Below, piece by piece: positions 1 through 5,652 of a stretch of DNA of 6,803 nucleotides. This DNA is from Desulfatitalea sp. UBA4791 (GTDB lineage: Bacteria > Desulfobacterota > Desulfobacteria > Desulfobacterales > Desulfosarcinaceae), in NCBI GenBank assembly GCA_002402905.1, contig DHGT01000094.1:1-6803 (forward strand), in the 5' to 3' direction. A program made the translations under genes and the position numbers. Under the pieces are notes generated by a model. That model was not told where the DNA came from and did not search any database. It saw only the letters and a list, made by a program, of their open reading frames with translations. The number at the start of each line of letters is the position of its first letter. Positions within the stretch are counted from its first letter, which is position 1.

Positions 1-491
1 GGAATGTTTCCCCGCAGATCCAGCAAGGTATGCAGCTTAACGGCGCTTTTGGTTTTACGGAAACGAGCCCATGGAAATACCGAAAGACAAAGATCGATCG
101 TGCTGGCATCCAGCGCGTAGACTGTTTCATCGAGTTCCACTCCGAAGTCTTCGCCGGCATAGAGGTCCTTTGCAATCAGAATCAGCAGCTGAGCAAAATC
201 GCGATAAATTCTCCAATCGCGGGTCTCGTTTGCATCGGCCAAGGTACTACGGGAGACTTTACCACGAAATCCGGTGTGGTATAGTTTTTTATCCATGGCT
301 CGCAGGCAGCATTCGATGTCCCGTAAGCTCTCCCGGTAAGTCAGTTGGGCAAAGGCCATACAAAGGTACTGATCAAAACATGTGAAAGAACGAACCCGGT
401 AGTTACCTTGATACCGGTCAACGCACCGTCGGAATTGGTGCATTGGAAGATTGTCCAAAACTTGAGCGAATACGGTGCTCCCTCTGTTCAT
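1..491 (-). CDS. IS4-family transposase, N-terminal part (C-terminus outside window)
   Basis: This DDE transposase would cut and join the ends of its insertion sequence. The minus strand reads open from ATG at 491-489 to the window edge, giving 163 residues with no stop. Recognisable IS4-type stretches are RCVDRYQGNYRVRSFTC (22-38), FAQLTYRESLRDIE (47-60), a Ser-Thr-Leu-Ala-Asp-Ala-Asn-Glu stretch followed by RDWRIY (about 82-96), and ETVYALDASTIDLCLS (122-137). Asp128 in that last motif is the expected first residue of the DDE triad, followed by FPWARFRKTK. The second Asp and the Glu lie beyond the window. The start is supported by a GGGAGGA ribosome-binding site 8 bases upstream. No frameshift or stop is seen, so the visible half looks intact; whether the whole gene is functional cannot be judged. 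Confidence 0.93.
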   Translation of the reverse strand, partial: MNRGSTVFAQVLDNLPMHQFRRCVDRYQGNYRVRSFTCFDQYLCMAFAQLTYRESLRDIECCLRAMDKKLYHTGFRGKVSRSTLADANETRDWRIYRDFAQLLILIAKDLYAGEDFGVELDETVYALDASTIDLCLSVFPWARFRKTKSAVKLHTLLDLRGNI

Positions 492-499
492 GACAAGGA

Positions 500-531
500 T
501 CCTCCCGCAAGGTTATTGTCCTCCAGGGAGG
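500..531 (-). promoter_or_regulatory. Transposase ribosome-binding site in a possible sequestering hairpin
   Basis: Read on the minus strand, GGGAGGA (506-500) stands 8 bases before the transposase ATG. A perfectly complementary CCTCCC lies just upstream (531-526), which would give a 6-bp stem with a 19-base loop covering the Shine-Dalgarno. CCTCC/GGAGG arms at 531-520 offer a competing small local stem. IS4-family elements such as IS10 are known to limit transposase translation through RNA structure when transcription enters from outside. Here that role is only inferred from complementarity. Confidence 0.35.
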
Positions 532-611
532 GGTATCGCTCATTGAGGCAAATTTCAAATCGATTACGATAAAAATGGCTATATTTCTGAATTATTTCTG
601 TAAGTTGAGTA

Positions 612-640
612 CTATCTGTAAAACTTTAACCGGACACTGA
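612..640. repeat. Putative left terminal sequence of the insertion sequence
   Basis: The plus strand reads CTTTAACCGGACACTGA at 624-640, the reverse complement of an IS-like TCAGTGTCCGGTTAAAG end. It lies about 150 bases before the transposase start, a normal leader length for this family. AT-rich TAATCCAATATAATTTATTT follows immediately and could contain the target site. The call depends on motif resemblance and position only, because the partner inverted repeat is not in the window. Confidence 0.4.
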
Positions 641-820
641 TAATCCAATATAATTTATTTGAGCGGGTGTTACGGTCGGGCATAGAGCCCGCCTCTACGA
701 GATTCGGGTGGCCATACAGCCCCTACCATGACCGGGCGTCCCTTTGGGGGGCGAGTGGTCCCCATAGAACTGAAAACACCATTAAAGTCAATCAATTTTG
801 ACGGGTGGGGCAGCAGGGCG
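641..820. other. Intergenic region between the IS end and lptD
   Basis: Together with the IS leader this leaves about 330 bases without a gene (492-820). It contains an AT-rich stretch (641-660), a GC-rich block of about 100 bases (661-765) made of hairpin-forming REP-like units, and another AT-rich stretch (766-800). I find no credible small ORF with a ribosome-binding site and no tRNA. There is no clear rho-independent terminator for lptD: the possible stems (for example around 731-764) are imperfect and lack a following T-run on the minus strand. Confidence 0.6.
673..726. repeat. Two related REP-like hairpin units
   Basis: Unit A (673-698) and unit B (705-726) align as CGG-T-CGGGCATAGAGCCC...CTCTAC and CGGGT-GGCCATACAGCCC-CTAC. 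Both end in a C(T/C)CTAC tail, which is GTAG(A/G)G on the other strand. Unit A contains a CGGGC/GCCCG stem around a five-base ATAGA loop. A further GC-rich segment at 731-764 (GACCGGGCGTCCC ... GGTCCCC) may be a diverged third unit. Short GC-rich palindromic units in a spacer between gene ends are typical of REP or other non-autonomous intergenic repeats. Whether they recur elsewhere in this genome cannot be seen here. Confidence 0.5.
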
Positions 821-3082
821 CTATCGGTCGCCAAAGGTGCCCAGGCCCAGCAGATGAACCATGAAAGAGACGCTGCCGTTGTTGGTCCCGTCCTCTTCTT
901 CCTCGACGCTGTAATCCACCGAAACCCCCCAGCACTGGGACATGTAGGTAATCCCCCCACCGGCCTCGATCATTCTCTCTTTTTCGAAGTTGTATTCGTA
1001 TTTGCCCCTCAATTGCCAACTGGGGGTGACCACCAGCGTGCCGGTCAAGTCGATGCTTTTGACGCCGACCACGGCCTCGGTGCCCAGCTCCGGATCCGCG
1101 GCCTCTTCGCGTGTGAAACGGTATGTTACACCGATGCGATCGCCGCGGCCGTCCCACAGGTTCAAGCCTGCATTGAAGCCGTAAAAGCGGCTGTCATAGG
1201 GACGCCACAAGGCATCGGCATCCAGGGAGACGTAGTTCCCCGGTGTGAGGTCGAGCTCGGCCAGAATGTCTGAAAAAGGTCTGCGCAACCCTTCCCGCTG
1301 CCGATCGATGTCGAAGCTTTGCTCCAATTTGAACCGCAGGAAGTGAATATAGTCGTTTTCCGCCGCCAGAGGATCAGCCGGTCCTGCTTTAAGTCTGCGC
1401 GCCACGAGGGTTTGGGTCAGGCCGTAGGTGATCCGGTTCCGGGCCTCGATCCGATCGAGGCTGTCGAATTCGGGGTAACGCTCCTGGTCCTTTTCCGGTA
1501 TGTACTCGTAGACCACCTGGGGTTTGATGCCGTGTCTGATACCATTCCACCCGTCCGAAGTCAGCTCGTAGACGCGATAGATATCGGTGCTCGTATCGAG
1601 CTTCAGGTCGTAGATCGCCCTGTAGAAATCCTGATCGTCATCGCTCCTGGTATCCAGTGCCCGGTCCACCTGCCAGGCGGTCTGACGCAGGCCGGCGGAT
1701 GGTTCGACATTGACCGCATCCAGGAGTCGCATGGGATAATAGACGCGCGGATACACATCGGCGCGATGGCCGCTCAGGCCCTCCTGGCGGTAAAAGTAAG
1801 TGTAGTGGGAAAGCAGATCGAAGTAGACCGGCAGGTCGTAGATTTTTTTCTTGGTGCCGTCCAGGGAGATCTGGGGAAGGGTCTGCAGCGTGTCATCATC
1901 GTCGTCCAGGCGCCTTTTGATCACGTCATCGTACCAGCGCGCATCCATGTTGAGGCTGTAACCGGTCCAGGTGCGGTTGACATTGAGCTGGTTGGTGCGG
2001 ACTGTTTCGTTGTAGTCGTCGATGTCGCGGTTGAAATGGTCGAGGAAGTAGTCGCGCGTTTTTTCAAAGCCGCCAAAGTCGCTTTTGAACTCTTTCAAAT
2101 AGTCCTGGTCGCTGACCACGTCCAGGTCGAGCTTGGCCGTCATACCCAGGGGCAGGTTTTGATCGACCTTGGCCCGAAACCAGTAACGGTCGGAGTTGGG
2201 TCTGGGATAGAGATCATCGGTGTAGCCCCACTCGTCGCTGTTTTCCTCCTGACCGTCGTCGATTTTTCGGTCTTCAAAACCATCGGCCATGAAGGTCCCC
2301 TTGGCTCGTTCGCCGGCGGCATAACGGAATTCGCCGCCCAGACGCGTGCCGCGCTTGGACATGTAGTCGGCAAAAAAAGTGGCGTCCATGCTGTCGTTGA
2401 TGGCCCAGAAAAAGGGCTGCAGATAGGCTTCGCCTTTGCGGTCCGACAGGCCGAATTCAGGGGCCAGAAGCCCCGTTTGACGCTTGAGTTTGACCGGGAA
2501 AAAGAGATAGGGGCTGTAAAGCAGAGGCATTTTGCGCGCCCAGAACGCGGTGTGTTTGGCAAACCCGTAGCCTTCGATGGTCACTTCGAGGTCTTTGGCG
2601 GTGATCTGCCAATCGGGGTGGTCGCCGTCACAGGTCGTCGCGGTGGCATCCAGGATGTGGTAGGTTTCCGGGCCGGTCTTTTGAATCTCACGACCCTTCA
2701 GGTAGAGGTGATTTTCGGAGAAAAACAGCGTTCCCTCCTCGATCGAACCGGTCTCTCGTTCCATATCCAGCCGCATCTTGCGGCCGGTGAGCACATCGTT
2801 CCCGGACAGCAGGCGCACATTGCCCTCGGCCCAGGCCTCTTTACTGGTCTGGTTAAGGCGAACCATGTCCGCGGTCAACGTGCGTCCCTCCCGCGACACG
2901 CTGACATTGCCCGTGGCCAGGTATTCATCGCTGGCCCGATCGTATTGGATGGTGTCGGCGTTGACGTGCCAGGTTGCCGGGTCCTCAGGCTCGCTGCGTT
3001 CTTCCTCGGCGGCATGCAGGCCGGCGGGCAAAGCCATCAGAAGGATCCATGCGGTGAGTATGAAAACGCCGAGTCTATCCAT
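821..3082 (-). CDS. lptD: LPS-assembly outer-membrane protein LptD (OstA/Imp)
   Basis: LptD, with LptE, forms the outer-membrane translocon that inserts lipopolysaccharide into the outer leaflet. The product is 753 residues, normal for the family. Residues 1-24 are a typical Sec signal peptide (MDRLGVFILTAWILLMALPA, then GLHA). An LptA-like OstA domain follows at about 37-150 (HVNADTIQYDR, TGNVSV, LTADMVRLN, EGNVRL). The barrel domain then begins with the family signature LYSPYLFFPVKLKRQTGLLAPEFG, which is given here only in outline, and continues as alternating aromatic beta strands to the C-terminus. Only two cysteines exist, C151 (TTCDGDHPDW) and C717 (SQCWGVSVDY). They match one of the two inter-domain disulfides of the E. 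coli protein. I chose ATG 3082 because a TTG at 3112 in the same frame lies only about 5 bases from the predicted transcription start, and because the signal peptide begins properly at 3082. AAGGAGA lies 15 bases upstream, a long spacing. The gene is divergent from surE. Confidence 0.95.
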   Translation of the reverse strand: MDRLGVFILTAWILLMALPAGLHAAEEERSEPEDPATWHVNADTIQYDRASDEYLATGNVSVSREGRTLTADMVRLNQTSKEAWAEGNVRLLSGNDVLTGRKMRLDMERETGSIEEGTLFFSENHLYLKGREIQKTGPETYHILDATATTCDGDHPDWQITAKDLEVTIEGYGFAKHTAFWARKMPLLYSPYLFFPVKLKRQTGLLAPEFGLSDRKGEAYLQPFFWAINDSMDATFFADYMSKRGTRLGGEFRYAAGERAKGTFMADGFEDRKIDDGQEENSDEWGYTDDLYPRPNSDRYWFRAKVDQNLPLGMTAKLDLDVVSDQDYLKEFKSDFGGFEKTRDYFLDHFNRDIDDYNETVRTNQLNVNRTWTGYSLNMDARWYDDVIKRRLDDDDDTLQTLPQISLDGTKKKIYDLPVYFDLLSHYTYFYRQEGLSGHRADVYPRVYYPMRLLDAVNVEPSAGLRQTAWQVDRALDTRSDDDQDFYRAIYDLKLDTSTDIYRVYELTSDGWNGIRHGIKPQVVYEYIPEKDQERYPEFDSLDRIEARNRITYGLTQTLVARRLKAGPADPLAAENDYIHFLRFKLEQSFDIDRQREGLRRPFSDILAELDLTPGNYVSLDADALWRPYDSRFYGFNAGLNLWDGRGDRIGVTYRFTREEAADPELGTEAVVGVKSIDLTGTLVVTPSWQLRGKYEYNFEKERMIEAGGGITYMSQCWGVSVDYSVEEEEDGTNNGSVSFMVHLLGLGTFGDR

Positions 3083-3102
3083 CGGGAACGGTTGAAATCT
3101 CC

Positions 3103-3131
3103 TTGCCTGCAATTAAATTTTTCAATATAGA
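3103..3131 (+). promoter_or_regulatory. Candidate surE-operon promoter
   Basis: TTGCCT (3103-3108) and TATAGA (3126-3131) are 17 bases apart, each matching the sigma-70 consensus at four of six positions. This would start transcription near 3138 and leave a leader of about 50 bases. The -10 overlaps, on the opposite strand, the better lptD -10. An alternative -35 (TTGAAA, 3142-3147) has no acceptable -10 downstream. Inference only. Confidence 0.3.
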
Positions 3132-3155
3132 GCGAGAAGTATTGAAAAATCAATA
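3117..3155. repeat. Inverted/direct repeat array, possible operator
   Basis: ATTTTTCAATA (3117-3127) and TATTGAAAAAT (3140-3150) are perfect 11-bp inverted arms 12 bases apart. The second arm also forms a perfect palindrome with the next six bases: TATTGA-AAAA-TCAATA (3140-3155). The unit TCAATA or its complement therefore occurs three times in 34 bases, the outer two in direct orientation 28 bases apart. The array covers the -35 and -10 of the predicted lptD promoter. A dimeric regulator bound to two or three half-sites is a reasonable reading; an RNA hairpin is the alternative. No known regulator consensus is claimed. Confidence 0.5.
3124..3153 (-). promoter_or_regulatory. Predicted lptD promoter (sigma-70 type)
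   Basis: On the minus strand TTGATT (3153-3148) and TATATT (3129-3124) are separated by 18 bases, close to the TTGACA/TATAAT consensus. Transcription would begin near 3117, giving a leader of about 35 bases to the ATG at 3082. This supports ATG 3082 over the in-frame TTG at 3112. The elements lie inside the TCAATA repeat array. Confidence 0.55.
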
Positions 3156-3188
3156 TCTACGTGAGGATGGTGGCGGAAATTGAACCTT

Positions 3189-3950
3189 ATGACGATTTTG
3201 CTGACCAATGACGACGGCATTCAGGCGCCGGGATTGTGGGCGCTCTATCGCGTTCTGTCGCCCGAGCATCGCGTGGTGGTGGTGGCGCCGGAACGCGAAA
3301 GGAGTGCCGTCAGCCATGCCATCACGCTGCACAAACCCTTGCGGGCCAGCAAGACCGTGGTCAGCGGCGGTTACGAAGGTTGGGCCATCAACGGTACCCC
3401 GGTGGACTGCATCAAGCTGTCCATGGTCGAGTTGCTCGAAACCCCGCCCGACCTGGTGATCTCGGGGATCAATCCGGGGGCCAATGTGGGGGTCAATCTC
3501 AACTATTCGGGTACGGTGGCGGCCGCCAGGGAAGCCGCACTTTACGGGGTGACGGCCATTGCCATATCGACCCAGGGCAAGCAACATCCCCTGTACGACG
3601 AAGCCGCCCGTTTCGTCGCCCGCCTGATTCCCCAGCTGCGGGCCAAGGGGTTGCCGGGTGGTGTTTTTCTGAATGTGAACATGCCCAACGTGACGCTGGA
3701 CCAGACGGCCGGCGTTTGTTTCAGCCGCCAGGGATGTGACCTGTATGACGAATATTTCGAGAAGCGGCACGATCCCCGCAACCGTCTCTATTATTGGCAG
3801 GGATATGAAGGGCAGCCCGCCTATACCCATCAAGATGCGGACGGCGCCATGCTGGAAAAGGGATACATCACTATCACCCCGGTGCGCTGCGACATGACCG
3901 ATTACGATGTCCTGGAGAAGTTGCGGGGATGGCAGGTGGATGGAGGATAA
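3189..3950 (+). CDS. surE: 5'/3'-nucleotidase SurE
   Basis: SurE is a metal-dependent phosphatase that removes phosphate from 5'- and 3'-nucleoside monophosphates (some homologues also act on short polyphosphate), in the cytoplasm. The 253-residue product has the normal family length. The N-terminal MTILLTNDDGI carries the metal-binding Asp8-Asp9. ERSAVSHA (37-44) supplies Ser39, NGTPVDC (68-74) follows, SGINPGANVG (92-101) supplies Asn95, and YSGTVAAAREA (106-116) is the usual active-site helix. No key residue is missing. I chose ATG 3189 because homologues begin right at this strand and a weak GGCGGA lies 10 bases upstream. A TTG at 3180 in frame would add three residues and cannot be excluded. 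The gene is first in a plus-strand run and is divergent from lptD; only 18 bases separate its stop from the next start. Confidence 0.95.
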   Translation: MTILLTNDDGIQAPGLWALYRVLSPEHRVVVVAPERERSAVSHAITLHKPLRASKTVVSGGYEGWAINGTPVDCIKLSMVELLETPPDLVISGINPGANVGVNLNYSGTVAAAREAALYGVTAIAISTQGKQHPLYDEAARFVARLIPQLRAKGLPGGVFLNVNMPNVTLDQTAGVCFSRQGCDLYDEYFEKRHDPRNRLYYWQGYEGQPAYTHQDADGAMLEKGYITITPVRCDMTDYDVLEKLRGWQVDGG

Positions 3951-3968
3951 CCGTCTCGGGGGATGGCC

Positions 3969-4931
3969 ATGACAGGTAAACAGATCTATGTGACCGATAT
4001 CGTTGCCGGCGAGACCTTCGAGGATATATTTGTGCTGGCCGAAAAGAGTATGGCCCACAAACGGGACGGCAATCCCTTTCTGAACGTCACCCTGGCCGAT
4101 CGGAGCGGCCAGATCCGGGGTGTGGTGTGGGACGATGTGGCCACGGCCGCTTCAGCGGCCGCGGCCGGGGACTACGTTCGGGTCAAGGTGTCGGCCAGCG
4201 AGTATCGCGGCACCCTGCAACTGGTCGTGAAGTCCCTGACATCCGTGCCGCCTGAAACGGTTTCGCCGGCCGATTTTCTACCGGCGACCAAACGGGATGT
4301 GGCCCAGATGGCGGCCCGGCTCAAGGCCCTGACCGATACGATTCGTTCTCCTGAACTCAAGGCCTTGATGGACGCTTTCTGGAACGATGCCGAGTTTGTC
4401 GAGCTGTTCAAGCGCGCCCCGGCGGCCAAGCAGATGCACCATGCCTATGTCGGCGGGTTGCTCGAACACACCTTGTCCATGTCCCTGCTGGCGGACAAGG
4501 TGGCCGGCCATTACAGCGGCGTGGATCGGGATTTATTGCTGGTCGGCGCCATCCTGCACGACATCGGCAAAGTTCGGGAACTCTCGTTCACCCATCGCAT
4601 CGACTACACCGACGAGGGGCGCCTGCTCAGCCACATCGTCATCGGCGTGCAGATGGTGGCCGAAAAAATAGACTCCATTCCCAATTTCCCTGCCGGGCTG
4701 GCCACCATGGTCAAGCACCTGATCGTCAGTCATCACGGGGCGCGAGAATTCGGTTCGCCCGAACCCCCCAAGACCATCGAGGCGGTGTTGCTTAACTACG
4801 TCGACGAAATCGATTCGCGGGTCAATGCGATACGCGAATTCATGGCCGCCGAAGCACCGGGGGAGAACTGGACCGCCTACCATCGGTTATTGGAACGGCA
4901 TTTTTACATTGGGGAAAATTCGAAATCTTAG
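3969..4931 (+). CDS. YhaM-like 3'-5' exoribonuclease (OB-fold plus HD domain)
   Basis: The protein belongs to the YhaM / CMP-binding-factor group, in which an N-terminal OB-fold binds nucleic acid and a C-terminal HD domain degrades RNA or single-stranded DNA 3' to 5' with metal ions. Counting from ATG 3969 (320 residues), the OB-fold covers about 5-92 (GNPFLNVTLADRSGQIRGVV, then WDD). The HD domain covers about 155-290: HHAYVGGLLEHTLS (157-170), the eponymous His197-Asp198 in GAILHDIGK, SHHGAREFGSPEPPKTIEA (254-272), and LNYVDEIDS (275-283). The last two are characteristic of YhaM-type HD proteins. ATG 3969 is preferred over ATG 3963, which would add Met-Ala, because GGGGGA ends 5 bases before it. 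It lies 18 bases after surE and 18 before tmk, so co-transcription is very likely. I give no symbol because orthology to Bacillus yhaM is not proven. Confidence 0.88.
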   Translation: MTGKQIYVTDIVAGETFEDIFVLAEKSMAHKRDGNPFLNVTLADRSGQIRGVVWDDVATAASAAAAGDYVRVKVSASEYRGTLQLVVKSLTSVPPETVSPADFLPATKRDVAQMAARLKALTDTIRSPELKALMDAFWNDAEFVELFKRAPAAKQMHHAYVGGLLEHTLSMSLLADKVAGHYSGVDRDLLLVGAILHDIGKVRELSFTHRIDYTDEGRLLSHIVIGVQMVAEKIDSIPNFPAGLATMVKHLIVSHHGAREFGSPEPPKTIEAVLLNYVDEIDSRVNAIREFMAAEAPGENWTAYHRLLERHFYIGENSKS

Positions 4932-4949
4932 GGCGGGGTCAAGGCATTT

Positions 4950-5591
4950 ATGTTCATTACCCTCGAAGGGATTGAAGGCTCGGGCAAGAGCACGCAACTC
5001 GAAAACATCGTTGCATTTTTAAAAACCAGGGGCTATGAGTGCGTCACCTCCCGGGAGCCGGGGGGCACCCCTGTCGGCGCACAGATCCGCAAGGTTCTGC
5101 TCGATCCTTGCAATGCCGGCCTGGATGCCACGGCGGAGTTGCTGCTTTATAACGCCGATCGGGTGCAACACATCCGGAGCGTGATCCAGCCCCATCTGGC
5201 GGCCGGCCGGGTCGTGGTCTGCGATCGGTTTTTCGATGCCACGATGGTTTACCAGGGGTATGCGAGAGGTTTGGACAAGGCGATGATTCGAGCCCTGCAC
5301 CGGCTGGTGTGTGATGATCTGCAGCCCGATCTGACGCTCTTGTTCGATCTCGATCCCCATATTGGGCTCGGCCGCGCCTGGCGCGAGATCGACCGGGGCG
5401 GGCGCACCCCGGCGGAAAGTCGTTTCGAGCAGGAAAAACTGGCCTTCCACCAGGCCGTTCGCGACGGTTACCTCGACATGGCCCGGCGTGAGCCCCATCG
5501 GTTTCGGATCATCCCGGCCGAGCAAAGCCCGCAAATGGTAGCCCGCTGCGTCGAGGCGCAGTTGGTCTCTGTTTTTCCTGAAAGATCCTGA
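4950..5591 (+). CDS. tmk: Thymidylate kinase (dTMP kinase)
   Basis: Tmk phosphorylates dTMP to dTDP with ATP, the essential step shared by de novo and salvage dTTP synthesis. The 213-residue product has the normal bacterial length. The P-loop is GIEGSGKST (7-15), REPGGTP (35-41) binds dTMP, DRFFDAT (92-98) is the DR(Y/F) motif, and YQGYARGL (101-108) follows. The LID segment around 142-159 (RAWREIDRGGRTPAESRF) contains several arginines. The P-loop lacks the arginine of type I enzymes and the LID supplies it, so this is an E. coli-like type II enzyme. ATG 4950 is preceded by AAGG 5 bases upstream. The gene is 18 bases behind the YhaM-like gene. Its TGA stop lies inside a 17-bp palindrome. Confidence 0.96.
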   Translation: MFITLEGIEGSGKSTQLENIVAFLKTRGYECVTSREPGGTPVGAQIRKVLLDPCNAGLDATAELLLYNADRVQHIRSVIQPHLAAGRVVVCDRFFDATMVYQGYARGLDKAMIRALHRLVCDDLQPDLTLLFDLDPHIGLGRAWREIDRGGRTPAESRFEQEKLAFHQAVRDGYLDMARREPHRFRIIPAEQSPQMVARCVEAQLVSVFPERS

Positions 5592-5601
5592 AGTTCAGGA
5601 T
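5585..5601. repeat. Palindrome across the tmk stop codon
   Basis: ATCCTGAA (5585-5592) and TTCAGGAT (5594-5601) are perfect inverted arms around a single G, and they include the tmk TGA. In RNA it could fold as a 6- to 7-bp stem with a 3- to 5-base loop. No T-run follows, so it is not a convincing rho-independent terminator. It could be an operator for the following gene, an attenuating or mRNA-protecting hairpin, or chance. Confidence 0.4.
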
Positions 5602-5652
5602 GCTTGAGCCCGTTCGACACGGCAGTGAAAGCGCACGATTACCTTGGACGCC

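Larger units (their letters stand above)
1..640 (-). mobile_element. IS4-family insertion sequence, left part, cut by the window edge
   Basis: The element is recognised from its transposase (1-491, minus). Its upstream end is placed near 640 because the reverse complement there begins TCAGTGTCCGGTTAAAG, which looks like an IS terminal sequence, and because AT-rich and then unrelated GC-rich sequence follows. Base composition is visibly less GC-rich than in the neighbouring chromosomal genes, as expected for acquired DNA. It lies downstream of lptD in the same orientation and does not interrupt that gene. The other terminus is outside the window, so neither the inverted repeat nor the target duplication can be confirmed. 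The boundary at 640 is an inference, good to perhaps 10 bases. Confidence 0.7.

Noticed and set aside
30..572. Small plus-strand open frames in the IS
   Set aside because: The minus strand reads as an IS4-type transposase through this region; the plus frames have no family resemblance.
731..770. Rho-independent terminator downstream of lptD
   Set aside because: The stem is imperfect and no T-run follows on the minus strand; it fits better as part of the REP-like block.
3083..3112. TTG start for lptD, ten residues further upstream
   Set aside because: It lies about 5 bases from the predicted transcription start and would put charged residues in front of an otherwise normal signal peptide.
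1319..3130. A 603-codon open frame on the plus strand, antisense to lptD
   Set aside because: It is long but has no recognisable domain and no convincing ribosome-binding site. Its Val/Ile-rich composition is what is expected from reading Asp-rich, GC-biased lptD codons backwards. The lptD frame has a signal peptide and family motifs.
3150..4058. Long minus-strand open frame opposite surE
   Set aside because: It is antisense to a clear SurE, has no domain, and is His/Gly-rich in the way typical of antisense frames in GC-rich genes.
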